The notes beneath the pieces were generated by a model. That model was not told the origin of the DNA. It saw nothing but the letters and a program-made list of their open reading frames with translations, and did not search any database. Shown here in pieces: positions 26,132 through 37,400 of a stretch of DNA of 64,000 nucleotides. Both the position numbers and the translations under genes were made by a program. The DNA is from DASWJZ01 sp963761005 (GTDB taxonomy: Bacteria; Pseudomonadota; Alphaproteobacteria; Rhizobiales; Afifellaceae), in assembly GCA_963761005.1 (NCBI GenBank), contig CAVXFK010000027.1, positions 620,001-684,000 of the forward strand, written 5' to 3'. How positions within the stretch are numbered: position 1 is the stretch's first letter; every line of letters begins with the position of its first letter.

Positions 26132-27835
26132 TTGCGCCTCCTCTTGCGCTTCTGCATCAGCGCCAGAGCACGGCGTTGCTCGACGACGTGTTCGCCGTAG
26201 ACACGGCTGGCCCGGCGAGAGGAGGCACCCGCGTAAATCAACGTGGTCTTGCTCCAGATGTGCCCCAGCAGGTCGGTAACCGTTTGGAAGTCTTCCGGGT
26301 GCGCATCGAGGTAGAAGATCGCCGCGACGTGCCGGAACTGGTGCGGCGACATACCGACACCAACCACGTCAGCGATGGTCTCGGTGAGCTGTTGCGCCAG
26401 CGTCCTCTGGCTCTTCCGGCGCCCTCCGGGAACCACGAAGAGGTCTCCGTTCGGATCGGCGCCCAGCCGCGGCAGGATCTCACGTCGATAAAAGCGCACG
26501 TTTTCGGCAAGCTCCGGCGGAATCTCGAACACTAGGTCACGCCGCCTCGTCTTGGTCTCCGACTTTCCAACGTAGAGTACGAGCTTGCCTTTCGGCCCCT
26601 GCGGTTCGCGGAAGTGCCGGCTCCAGTTGAGGTTGATGAGGTTTTGCGGGCGGAGCGGCGCGGAAAGGAGGATTTCGACCGCGACCGCGACTTGCGCCGT
26701 CGCATGGCGGAGGGTGCCCGCCTCGAGCTTCGTCTTCACATCGCGCATCAGCTCGTCCGGCAGATAGAGGAGTCGCGCTCGGACCCTCTCGTTCTCCAAC
26801 TGCTGGAGCAATGTCTTGTTCTTGACGGTGAGGTCGAACGGGACCGCTGGCAGCTTCCGGGCGAGCTTCTTGATCTCGGCCAGGTGAACATCAGGTACGC
26901 GCACGTGGTAGCGGGCGACATCGATCAGCGTCTTCGCCACTAGATGGGCCTGGGAATTTGGCTTACCGCCGGCCCTTTGGTGATAGTGGCGCAACACCGC
27001 TTTGAAGCAATCGACCCGGACGAGGTCGGCGAGGCCGCCAAGGCTATCGAGAGGGGCTCCCTGCCGCACCAGGACTGAAGTCGCCAAGCGGATGTGGTCC
27101 TTCTGCTGCCGGACTGTGGAATCTGCCAGCGGGCGCGTCGGCACGTTTGAATCGGTATCGAACAGGTCTGGCTCGGCTCGCATCCGGAGATAAGCCTCCG
27201 CCCCGATCCGCAGGCCCGAGGGCAGGTCGACCCAACTCAGATTGGCCGAAGGAGGACGGAAGCTGATTTCGTGTCAGCTCTTGCTGCGGCCAACCGGGGA
27301 CATCGCGACAAGCGAGGTTCCACAACCGAGGAATTTGGCGCAGGAGATCGCGTTGCCGAGCGTGTAGTGTGCGGTTCTCCAACCAGTCGCCGAACTGCCG
27401 CAGGGTCGCGTCGCTAACGTCAATCGGTCTGATGCCGTTCGTGGCGCACCAGTTCGTGAAGCTGGCCAAGCCTTTCGACAGTGCTTTGTCTGCCGCGATG
27501 GTGGCAATGAGTGGAGCCCACGCCTCGTGTTGCCGAGCGGCGCCTCGTTGCAGCCGCTCGATCACGCCCGCCCACTCCAGCGTCTTCACGAAGAGGCTCC
27601 GCAGATTGGCGAAGGTCTTGGGCGTGATCCCGTGAGCCGCGGGCAGAATAGTCGCCAACCGCCCCCGCAGCGCTGGCACCTCCAACCGTAGAGAAGCAGG
27701 CGAGCAGCCAGCCATGACGCAGATCCGGCGGACCGCCGAGATCATGTCGCGTTTCTTCAAAGCTGGGAGGTCTGCCTGCTCGAGCATTAGGAGCACATCG
27801 GCGGCGGCTTGGACGGGATGCGAGGGCGCGTTCAT
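26128..27835 (-). CDS. Tyrosine recombinase, frameshifted
   Basis: About 568 residues when repaired. The N-terminal half (MNAPSHPVQAAADVLLMLEQ onwards) runs in one frame to about 27250, and the C-terminal half, with SAPLRPQNLINLNWSRHF (Arg), MSPHQFRHVAAIFYLDAHP (His-x-x-Arg) and LLGHIWSKTTLIYAG (His, Tyr), continues in the next. A one-base insertion around 27240-27290 accounts for the break; the two halves match one continuous integrase architecture. It is the first gene of the recombinase trio. Whether it is inactive or misread in the sequence cannot be told here. Confidence 0.8.
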
Positions 27836-28011
27836 CGTGTCAGAACTCCTGTCTTCAGGTGGATCATGTCAAACGGTGACAAAGAGTGACATTCGGGAAG
27901 CCTATATCAGAAAAGATGGAACAATTACTTGGAAAGAGCTTTCACGAGACTTCACTAAACCATTGGAATTACATGACGAAAATATGTAGCCCTCCGACTA
28001 CGGGAACTAGG

Positions 28012-28182
28012 TCACTTTGGTTGAAGGAGGCTTCGGAGGGCCTCAACAGGAACAAGCCTGGCGCCGCCGATCTTGACCGAGGGAAGGGTGCCGTCGGCGA
28101 TCCTCCGTCGGATGGTTCGGACGTCCATCCCGACCAGTTCGGCGATGTCGCGCGCACGCACATATTGCCGGCGCTCATTCAT
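28012..28182 (-). CDS. Small HTH protein, excisionase/MerR-like
   Basis: A 56-residue protein consisting of one DNA-binding domain: RARDIAELVGMDVRTIRRRI followed by the wing ADGTLPSVKIGGARLVPVEA, which is the pattern of excisionase and helix-turn-helix 17 proteins. Such proteins bend DNA at attachment sites to direct excision. It starts eight bases before the end of the small gene upstream and lies 177 bases before the recombinase operon, all on the minus strand, so it is the natural directionality-factor candidate for this island. Confidence 0.75.
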   Translation of the reverse strand: MNERRQYVRARDIAELVGMDVRTIRRRIADGTLPSVKIGGARLVPVEALRSLLQPK

Positions 28183-28357
28183 TTGCCTGGTTCGACGGCG
28201 CCACAGGGAGGTGCGCTGCCGGAGGTCGGGCCTCGCTCACCTTCGCCGCGAACAACTCCGCCGCCGCCTGCCGTGCGAGTAGGCGCACCAGCGCGATCAG
28301 CGCTTCGTCGCTCGCGCTGCGCTCCGCGTCGTCAAGAAGTGATTCCGGGCGTGCCAT
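28175..28357 (-). CDS. Small helical protein of unknown function
   Basis: A 60-residue protein, acidic and helical in the first part (LLDDAERSASDEALIALVRL) and overlapping the start of the HTH gene by eight bases. The overlap suggests translational coupling. I do not recognise the family; short proteins of this kind commonly stand before excisionase genes in integrative elements. Confidence 0.55.
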   Translation of the reverse strand: MARPESLLDDAERSASDEALIALVRLLARQAAAELFAAKVSEARPPAAHLPVAPSNQANE

Positions 28358-28411
28358 ATCGGCACGTGCCTACCGGGTCACCCAGCGGCGGTCGAAAAGG
28401 CCAAATCGAAT

Positions 28412-29233
28412 TTATTTTTCGCGGTAGTCGCTTAGCTGCCGTAGATGTGCGCGTACTCGACGCCTCCAGGCGTCGGGAGAATAAACAAGTCCGATCGGCT
28501 TGCCCGCCGCCTGCAGGAACCGGATGAATGGACTGGCGCCGGTGCGATTGACCCAGGCAGTGGGCCTGAGCCCTGTGACCTCCCGATAGAGGCGATCCAT
28601 GTCCGGGATCCAGCTGTTTACTGCCCAATCGCCGTGGTGACCCTTGGGTACCACGAGGCCGCCAAGGTAGAGGGCCTGGTCGGCGGCGTCGCGGGCGATG
28701 CGCTCGAGTTCTTCGACGGACTTGATGATTTCCGAAAGCTGATGAGGCTGGAAGCCATCCTCCAGCAACGACGGAATTGCGCCGATCAAAGCGGTGAGGT
28801 CTACGATCGCATCGAGGCTCGTTCCGTCGGCGTAGTTCAGAGAATTGAGCGTATCGGGTGCGGGGCCGTCAACCGCGTCGCTCCAACTTCTTACACCCAG
28901 ATGCCTAAGGACGGTCCGAGCCTTCATTCCCGCCTCGGCAACTGCGCGCTGCCTCGTTGCCGAGAGCAATTCTGCTTCGCGAGCTCCATACTTGATGTCA
29001 GATGTAAAGGCGGCGCTGACAAGGTCCAATTGCTTTAAGAGACGACGAGCGCTGGCAGAGATTTTTAGGAGCCGATCGCGCGTCTCGCTGGGGCTACTCG
29101 GCATTGCAGCGCCGTGATGAGTCACGAACAGCCCGACATCGTGCAACCGCTTCGCATATCTCCTGATAACCGCCGGCGCGACGTCGATAGCGGCGGCGAT
29201 ACTCTCGATGTCTTTGCTCGAGTAGCAGCTCAT
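28412..29233 (-). CDS. Hypothetical protein with N-terminal HTH-like segment
   Basis: A 273-residue protein. The first 40 residues (SSKDIESIAAAIDVAPAVIRRYAKRLHDVGLF) read as a winged-helix or HTH; the remainder is helical without recognisable motifs (RTVLRHLGVRSWSDAVDG, LQAAGKPIGLVYSPDAWR). It is on the same strand as the recombination genes and could be an island regulator. Function unknown. Confidence 0.6.
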   Translation of the reverse strand: MSCYSSKDIESIAAAIDVAPAVIRRYAKRLHDVGLFVTHHGAAMPSSPSETRDRLLKISASARRLLKQLDLVSAAFTSDIKYGAREAELLSATRQRAVAEAGMKARTVLRHLGVRSWSDAVDGPAPDTLNSLNYADGTSLDAIVDLTALIGAIPSLLEDGFQPHQLSEIIKSVEELERIARDAADQALYLGGLVVPKGHHGDWAVNSWIPDMDRLYREVTGLRPTAWVNRTGASPFIRFLQAAGKPIGLVYSPDAWRRRVRAHLRQLSDYREK

Positions 29234-29521
29234 CGCGTTTGCTTATCCGATTCGTGGGCCGCCCCGACTGCCCAGAGAGCTTCAATGGCAGCGCCAATTC
29301 CATCCATTCGGTGTGCCATTCGGCCGGCTGGCAACGGAGCATCGCGGGGCCAGCATGCGCCAAGCTCAACGCTTTCGGGGCGCGCTCGTTACCGGGTCGA
29401 GAAACTCGTTGGCGGAAGCTTCCGCCGATGGGAGCCGCTCCGCGACTTAACAATTGTTCGCCGTCAACACCGATGAGGCCAGAATTAGCGGATTGAGGAG
29501 GGGAGGATTTCTAGCTCCTTG
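29234..29521. other. Spacer without a supported gene
   Basis: About 290 bases between the HTH-like gene and an IS5 remnant. Open frames exist on both strands but none shows a domain, a ribosome site or a clear coding pattern. It may contain decayed sequence. Confidence 0.4.
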
Positions 29522-29647
29522 AGGCGCGAGCGGCTGTTCTGCAAGCTGAAGAACTGGCGGCGCATCGCTACACGATATGATCGCCTCGCCAGAAACTACA
29601 TGGCCGCTCTCGCCCTCGCTGCCATCGTCTCCGCTTGGACCGTATGA
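29522..29647 (+). pseudogene. IS5-family transposase C-terminal remnant
   Basis: The frame encodes the last 41 residues of an IS5-type transposase: RRERLFCKLKNWRRIATRYD followed by RLARNYMAALALAAIVSA, the conserved end after the catalytic Glu helix. No upstream part and no terminal repeats are left, so it is a fragment only. The 138 bases after it hold nothing recognisable. Confidence 0.7.
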
Positions 29648-29785
29648 GTCCCCAACCTAGTCCGCACCTCGCATCACCTATGCCGGCAGCCCCAGAAGGC
29701 GAACTCCGTCGACGAGTGTTGCCCTGAGCGACCCGATTCCGCTTTTGTAAGCGCGCCGGCCCCCAGCGCGGGCATTCAGGCTGAT

Positions 29786-30598
29786 TCATTGAGCTTCATT
29801 GAGCGCCGTGCGCAAGCGGTCGAGCCTGTCGAGCATTTCGAGGTAATCGGCCTTGCTGCCGCCGGTGACGCCGCTGCCGATCATCCTGAGGTTCACGATG
29901 TCGGGCGCGGTCGCGTCCTCCTCCATGCGCGAGCGTCGCTTCCAGCTATCCTCCAGGCCCGTCATGAAAGCGAGAAACGGTGCTCTGAGGAGGGCGCTCC
30001 CCGCCTCGAACACGTCGACGGTGATGCCGCGGGAGGCATCGTATCGCTGGATGGCAGAGTCGATCTCATCCCTGGCGCGCGCCGTTTCCTCGGCGATGAC
30101 GGCGATCACCGGCCTTTGGTCGGTGCCGAAGGGGATCGGCTGTGCGTAGGGGCCCTTGACCCGCATGATACGGTCGAGAACAAGGTTTTGGAGGTCCGCG
30201 ATTACTGCCTCGCTCCTGAAGTCGATCAGGATGCGCGGGCCGGAAACGTAGGTCTTGGGGATCGCCGGCGCGGGGATGGAGCGCGCGGCGATATAGGGCG
30301 CAAGCACCGCGAAATCGAGAACGGTGACGAGATGATCCACACCGACGCTCACGTCGGAAAACGCCAAAGTTCGCAGGCGCGCGACCTCTTCGCGAGCCTT
30401 CTTCAGCTCTGCCTCGCGATTGTAGACACCGTAGATGGCGACCGCGAAGCTGAGCGTGGCAAGCACAACCAGCGTCCATCCGAATGGCGATAGGCCGCCG
30501 AACCCCGCCGCATTCGGCCTGCGGCTGAGTCCCGAAAGGCCGATGATCGCTGAGATGAAAACAATGACGGGCGCCGCATAGCCCAGGACACTGCGCAT
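29786..30598 (-). CDS. Membrane protein of unknown function
   Basis: About 270 residues. Two membrane segments lie at the N-terminus (YAAPVIVFISAIIGLSG and LVVLATLSFAVAIYGVY), then a short coiled coil (NREAELKKAREEVARLRT) and a soluble C-terminal domain with no known motif. The frame extends upstream to 30634 but the ATG at 30598 starts right before the first membrane segment. An isolated gene on the minus strand inside the island; no function is proposed. Confidence 0.6.
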   Translation of the reverse strand: MRSVLGYAAPVIVFISAIIGLSGLSRRPNAAGFGGLSPFGWTLVVLATLSFAVAIYGVYNREAELKKAREEVARLRTLAFSDVSVGVDHLVTVLDFAVLAPYIAARSIPAPAIPKTYVSGPRILIDFRSEAVIADLQNLVLDRIMRVKGPYAQPIPFGTDQRPVIAVIAEETARARDEIDSAIQRYDASRGITVDVFEAGSALLRAPFLAFMTGLEDSWKRRSRMEEDATAPDIVNLRMIGSGVTGGSKADYLEMLDRLDRLRTALNEAQ

Positions 30599-30685
30599 AC
30601 ACTGACCTCGCCGCAGAGCACGGCAATCTGCCACCTTGCGGGTCGGCTGTCACGGAGCGGGCGGGGGCTTCGTATTGCGTTTGGT

Positions 30686-30994
30686 GTGCCGAACACCGGG
30701 CGCCCCGCCGCCCAGCGTGCCCTCGCCAATGGCGCCGATGTTGACAGTCGCGCTGCGGACCAGACAACACCGCTGATAGTCGCCACGCTCGATAACGAAT
30801 TCGCTATCGAAGAGCTATTGTTGAGCAAGGGCGCCGCCGTCATGGCGCGCAACGCGGGTGGTTTCCCCTCGCTCCACGCAACAGCTTCTTCCGGCAACGC
30901 CCGATCGCCAAGCTCTTACTGGCGAACCGGGTGGGGCTGGAGAATTCATCCAATAAGGCGGGTGTCGCATGTCGTTATGACCGGCCTCCGCTGA
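30686..30994 (+). pseudogene. Ankyrin-repeat protein remnant
   Basis: Residues about 10-70 contain two degenerate ankyrin repeats (ALANGADVDSRAADQTTPLI and ELLLSKGAAVMARNAGGFPS), after which the sequence turns into unrelated residues, and the end runs into the IS3 remnant. This looks like the broken middle of a longer ankyrin protein, cut by IS activity. Confidence 0.55.
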
Positions 30995-31168
30995 GTGGTC
31001 CGCTTAGAATGTTAGTTAGGGCTGGCGTTGACGCCAGCGCGAGCATGGGCGGCGAACCTGTGCGGGGTTGCGCGGCCGGCCATGCGACGAGCGTCGGCAC
31101 GAACACTTCGGGTGCGGGAGCCTGGTCGCCGATGGAGGCATGCGGCCGGACGGCATAGTAGGGGCGTC
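30977..31168 (-). pseudogene. IS3-family element remnant (3' end of orfB)
   Basis: About 190 bases are closely similar to 58576-58765, the terminal part of the IS3 element near the right end of the island: the same TGACCGGCC tip, the same sequence for the end of the transposase (HASIGDQAPAPEVFVP) and the same run after it, with scattered differences. Only this end is kept, directly upstream of the giant operon. Confidence 0.8.
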
Positions 31169-31401
31169 AATCGGGGTAAGACGACGTTTTCCTTATATCC
31201 TCTCTCGTCACGCCACCGCTACGAGCAGGCGCAGGACGGTGCTATGCTCGCCCGTGAAAGGCTTGGACGGTCGGAGGAGGCCTGCTGTTCGGCTCTTGAT
31301 CAAGCGCGGCGGCGGTTGAGTTCGACGTGAGCATCGAAGCGCAGCGGAACGGCGGAGCGTAGCCGCTCGCGATTTGCCACAAGCCTCTCAGGGTGTTCGT
31401 T

Positions 31402-34400
31402 ATGTCGCTCTGGGATGACCTTCCTGCCGAAGCCCGTAACTCGGGCCAACTCGATTCGCTCCGCCCGCTTCTGCAAGGCCTGAACGGCACGGGTCCGGTC
31501 GAACAGACCGACGCCGACGGCACCTGGTCCGTCTACACGGCGATCGAAAACCTGACCGGCCCGCTGGCGCTCGATCCGCGCACCGGTGCCTTCAGCGGTG
31601 GTAGCGGCGGCTCCTCTGGCACTCTGATCGAGTTTCGCGATCCGAATGTCAGCGTTGCGCTCGGATTGCACCTGACCGGGCCGGGCGGTACCCGCGACGG
31701 CGGGTGGCGCGTGATCCTCGGCGCGCCGTCGATCGCGATCCGCGTTCCGGTGCTGCGCGGCGCTTTCCTCGACGCGCAAGGGCAGCTTCGCGGCGACCCG
31801 GCTCATCCGATCGTCGCGTTTGTTCTCCCGGCGCTGCGCATCCGCGTCCAGCAGCTTGCCGGCGCCTCGGTGACCGTGAAGCTCCTTTCGGCGACCATCG
31901 GCGGGCCGCCGGTCGATCAGATCTACGAGTTCATCCGCATGGAGCCGGCCTACGCGTTGTTCGGGCCGGATGAAGCCCTCGGTTTCGGGTTCCGCGCGGC
32001 TGTCCTCGATCTCTCGGGGACCGCCGGACCGTCGGGGGTACCGGCAACCGCCCGGGTGATGTTTGACGAATGGCAGGGGCTATATCTGCCAGAGGTGAGG
32101 CTCTTCGTGTCGCCGAGCGGTGTCGAGGGCCTCGCGGTGAGCGCCGGGGTACGCGATCTCTGGATCGGCATCGGTGTGCACGAGGGTGTGACGGGCCTCT
32201 TCGAGGCGGAGGTAGTGAACCGCGGAAGTGCCCCGACGATCAGCGTCCGGTTTCACACGGCGGCGGGCGAATACATCGCCGACCCTGGAACCGGGACCGC
32301 GCAGCTTCCCGAGCATTCCACGCTCTTCGTGGATATTGCCGGCGGGCTTGCGCCGATCTCGATCACCATCGTGGTCGACGGCGTCTCGACGAGCGACGAC
32401 CGCGTCGCCGTTGCGACGCCGGCGAGCGGCTCGATCTCGATCACCGTCACGGCGCTGGATGCCGCCGCGCACACGACCACGCGCAGCTTCTCGGCAGCGC
32501 GGCGCGCCGCTCCGGCCGGCGCGGGCGGCGGCGACGGCCAGGTCACCGTCCAGCCGACGCAGCGCGGCTCGCATGTTATCGTGCGCGAAGCCGTGTCGCC
32601 GACGACGGTAACGGTGCGACTCGAGCCGCGCGCGAGTGTCGCCTGGAGCTGGCCTGGCGGCTCGGTCACCGGAGAGACGGCGGAGGTGCCGGTTGCGACC
32701 GGTGCGCCGGTCGTCGTCACCGCGACCTTCGCGGCCGCCGCGCCGCAGGTCGCGAACTGCTACTTCCAGTTCGACCATCCAATGCCGTCGGAAGGCGATG
32801 CCTATCCGCGGAACCCTGAAAACCTAGGCGACGCGCCTGCACCGGATCATACCCATCCCGCCGGAGGCGTGAGCTTCCAAGCCGACATGGCGGCGCGTTT
32901 GGCGGCGATCGGAGCGGCGACGCTTCTCACAGTGGACGGCTACGCCTCCTATGAGGGCGACGACAGCACGCCGAAGCGTCTCTACAATTCCAATCTGAGC
33001 CAGCGGCGACGCGACGACGCGATGCTTGTGCTGCGGGACGTTGGATTTACCAACGTCCAGCCCGGCACGGTGCACGGGCACGCGGACGCACGCGACCAAA
33101 CGGCCATCGTCGGGGGTGGCCCGACGCCGTCACCTGGGTCGGGTGGGTGGTGGCTCGCCCGCATCTATTCGGACCCGGCGACGGCCGCCGAAGTCTGCAT
33201 CGCCGAGATCACCCGCAGCGCTCTGCCGCCGCCGCCCGCGGTGGACCCGAAGCCGCCGGCGTCGCAGCGGCCCGACTGCTTCCGCAAGATCGGCGTGCGC
33301 GTCGAGTTCGTGCGCAGCACCTTCATCCGCGGCGAAATCTACGGCGAGTTCGACATCGAGACAGCGGCGGAGTCGGCGCTCGCGCAGGGTGGCCAGCCGG
33401 CGCTCCGGAACGGCCCGCGCAATCCGTCTGACGGCATCTGCACCTTCCTCCTGCGGCTGCGGCTTAGTGAGGATCGCGGCGCCTGGGAGGTGACCGGCGA
33501 GTTCCGCGCACTTGATGCGGACCTCGACGGCCTCGCCAAGATGGACCAGGTGCACGCGAATCAGACGGCGCTCGATATTCTTGGCGCGCTAAGCATCATG
33601 GCGCCGCTCACCGCCTCGGCGACCGATCTGTCGCCGGCGGCGGGCGCGGTCGTCGCGCTCGGCAGTGTGGGACTAGGTGCGAGCGATCTGATCCACACCC
33701 ACTCGCTCATCCTTCGCGGCGGCGAGCTCAAAGTCAGCGACGGCATAGTCGGTCCCGACGGCACGACCACCGTCGCCGATCGCGGCACGCAGGTCAGCGT
33801 GCTTCTCGATATCGAGGTCGCCTTCAGCTTCGATCTTGGCATCGTGCGGGTCGACCCGGCGCATCCGGTGACGACCCGCTACAAGGCGATCGGCGTGCGC
33901 TCGGAATGGGGGAACCAAGGCACTTCCGACGCCCCCGAATATGTGCCGCTGCCGGTCTTCGATCCGAGCCGCGGCTATACGCTCGATGTGCCGGCTGGCG
34001 CGCTTAGCGCGTCGCCGCCGCTCGACGAACTCCTGCGTGTCCTCGGTTTCCGTGTCAGCCGCGACAACCCAGCTTTCCTCGAGGTCGAGGTCGGACTCGG
34101 CGTCGATCTCGGCATCATCACCGTCGACTCGGTGCGCGTGCGCGGCCGTCTCGACGGACCGCCGCTCGACCTGCAGCTCACCAAGCTCGCCGCGACCCTC
34201 GACATTCCGGGCACCATCCACGGCACAGGCTCGATCGAGTTCACGCCACTCGGCTTCAAGGGCGCGTTTGACCTGACGATCGTGCCGGTGAATATCCGCG
34301 CCTCCGCCGTGCTTGCGGTCGAGCGCGATCCGAGTGGCGTTACCGGCGTCCTGATCGGCGCGGAGGTGGATTTCCCCGTTCCGATTCTGCTCGGCAATTC

Positions 34401-37400
34401 CGGCCTCGGCATCTACGGTTTCCTCGGCGGGATCGGCGTCAACTACGCGCGCAACGAGCCGGTCGGCAGCGCGGTGCCAGCACTCGACTGGCTGCAGGCG
34501 CAGTTCGGGCGGCCGGGCGGAGTGATGGACCCGACCGGCTGGCAGCTCACGCCCGGCGCCTACGCCTTCGCGGCGGGCATGCTGGTCGGCACCGTCGATG
34601 CCGGTTTCACTCTGCATCTCAAGGGCATCGTCATCATTGAGGTGCCGGGGCCGCGCCTGCTGCTCGTGATGAAGGCCGACGTGCTGTCGCTGCCACCGGT
34701 GCTGAAGAGCAATCAGAGCGCAACGTTCCTTGCCGTGCTCGACATCGATTTCGGGCAGGGGACGATCACGATCGGCATCGTCGCTGCCTACGAGATCGAG
34801 CGCATCCTGAAGATCCGCGTGCCGATCACGGCCTTCTTCGACGCGCATGCGCCGGAGAGCTGGCTGGTTGACCTCGGCAGCTATGTCGATCGGGTCACCG
34901 TCGATGTGCTCGACGTGATCTCGGGCGACGGCTACCTGATGGTGCACGGCAACGGGATCAGCCTGCCGACGAATCCGGCGCTCGTCGTGCCCAACGGCAT
35001 CGCGGTTGCCACCGGATTCCATTTCCAGGCCGTGCTGATGGGCAGCAAAGCGGTCGGGCTCTATCTCGAGGTCGCCGCCGGCTTCGATGCCATCCTCGGG
35101 CTCGACCCGTTCTATCTTGCCGGCATCGTCTACGTGAGCGGCGAGCTCCGGCTCTGGATCGTCGGTATCTCGGCGAGCGCAGAATTGACCGTGCAGGTGG
35201 GCAAGCGCGAAGTCGGCGGCGTCATCGTCACCGATCCCTATGTGCACGGCGAAGTCTGCGGCAGCGTCGACTTCTTCTTCTTCGAGGTGAAGGGCTGCGT
35301 GTCGCTGACGATCGGCGCACCGACGACGCCGACGCCCGATCCGCTTTCCCTCATCGTCGGGGTGACGCTGATCTCCCGCTCGCCGGCGCTGGTCGAAGGC
35401 ACCGGCGCCAATGCGTCGATTGAGGGCAAGCTGGCGGACGCGGTCGACATGACGGTCGGGGGCGTGCTGCCCCTCGTACCGCTCGACGCGATCCCGGCGG
35501 TCGGCTTCCGCACGGCCCCGACCGGCAACGGAAACATCGTTCTCGGCGAGAAGGCGTTCGGGTCCTCGGGTGTCGCGGCAAATCCATGGGTTCGGATCGG
35601 TGACCGCTGGTGGCGCTATGAGCTTGTCGATGTCACGCTGACCGGCCCGCTGACCCCCGCCGCCCCGACCGGCAAGACGCCGAGCACCTGGTGGAAGCCG
35701 TCCGCCGTCGGCGGTCCGACGGCCGGCCCGACGCTCGCGCTCCTCGACTGGCTGCCGACGCCGCAATCCGTCGCGGTGCCCTACGGCGAAGCGCTCACGA
35801 ACCAGGTCACGCACAGGTGGGGCTCAATCTGCGGCGACGCCGCTCCTCCCGCACGCCTGCTCTGGACCTTCGACGGGCAACCGACCGGCCCGAGCCCAAT
35901 CGGCTGGGAACTCGCCGGCGTTCAATGGCCGGATCCGGCCGACACTGTCCGCACGACACCGGTTGCCGCGCTGCTTGAGGTCCGCGAGCCGTGGCGGATC
36001 GACCCGGTGACCGATCGGATGCAGGGCACACAGCCGGCGATCGTGATCGGCGATGCGGTCCCCTGCTACGATGGTAAACGCACGCCGCCCGATCAGCCGC
36101 TGAAAACCTGGCAGAGCGGCCAGCCGCTGACCTTCAGCAACCAGACGCTTCCGAGCCACGGTTCGGTCTTCACCGATCTGACCGAGCAAATCGCGAAAGG
36201 CGGATTGCTGCGCGACGTGCTCGCGACCTACCAGGAGAGCGCATGGGATGCGGGGATCGGGGACCCCCGCCGACGGATCAAATACGATTGCGAGGGGCGA
36301 CTGCTCCGCTCCCCCGAGCGCGACCGGCCCGAGCCCGCCCCGTTCGGCGCGCCGCTCGACCGCGAGCGCGTGAAAGAGATCTGGAACGATACCGGATTCA
36401 AGCCGGATCGGCTGGCGGATGCGGTCAGCCTTGCCGTCGCGGACGACGGCTTCGCCAAGCTGACCGTTCTCCTGCTCGTACCCGAGCGGGGATTTGGCGG
36501 CGACCTCGTTCTCTCGCTCCGCGATTCGAAGGGAACCGAACTCAGCGTCGTGCAGGTGACCAGCGACAACTTCGTCAGGGCGTCCAATCCGCTGCCGGCG
36601 ACCTGGGTCGATCCGGCTGGCCCCTGGGCCGATCCGATCATGCGCGCCGGCCGCATCGCAGCGCGCGTCGCGGCCGCGTCGCACGAAGGCGTCTTGCCGG
36701 CGCTCGTCACGCTGTCCGACCTTCCGAAGGGCACCGAGCGGGTGGTGATCGGATGGAATCGCAAGGCCGCGCAGCAGAAGACCGAATTCCCTGCCTTCTA
36801 CGTGGTCGCCGCCGAAGGCCTGCTTCAGAGCGAGGTCTTCCGGTTCGACTGGGACACGACGGCGATGGATTCCGACCGCGAGGCGCTTTCGAACGCACTG
36901 ACGCAGGCGGCCGACGACCATGCGCTGCTGGTGCCGAGTGAGACCTATACGCTCGCGGTGACGTGGAAGGCCGCCTCGGTCGACCAGGACGCCCAGCCCG
37001 GAGCCGCTACCGCGCCGCTATGGGCCCCGAACCAGACGCAGTCGTTCCAGTTCCGCGCCGCCAGCGACGCGCCGACCGATCTCTCGCCTTGGATCCTGGC
37101 GACGACCCCCGGCATGAACGACGTTGGGGTCTTCTGCCACGAGAAGGTTCGGATCGCTTTCGCGGAGCAGAAGACCGCGGCGCTCTTCGACGCCTACGGC
37201 AAGGAGCTTCGCATCCTTGTCCGCGCTGCGTCCGGGCACCATCCGGAACCGCCGGGCGGCGGCGGCATCGAAGCCGGCTTCACGATCCCGGTCAACGTGG
37301 TCGCGCCGTACGGATCGGTCTCGCCAAGCTTCGGCGTGATGACGCCGTGGCAGCAGGCGGTAGAGGAGACGCTTGTCGCGAACGGCCAGCGCTGCGTCAC

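Noticed and set aside
31321..31338. TTCGA-N8-TCGAA dyad before the giant gene as an operator
   Set aside because: Short arms in GC-rich DNA arise easily by chance, and there is no second copy or neighbouring regulator to support it.
33673..35814. A 713-codon open frame on the minus strand inside the giant gene
   Set aside because: It is rich in Arg, Asp and Glu without any domain and is the exact mirror of a well-formed gene on the plus strand; GC-rich codon use leaves such frames open.
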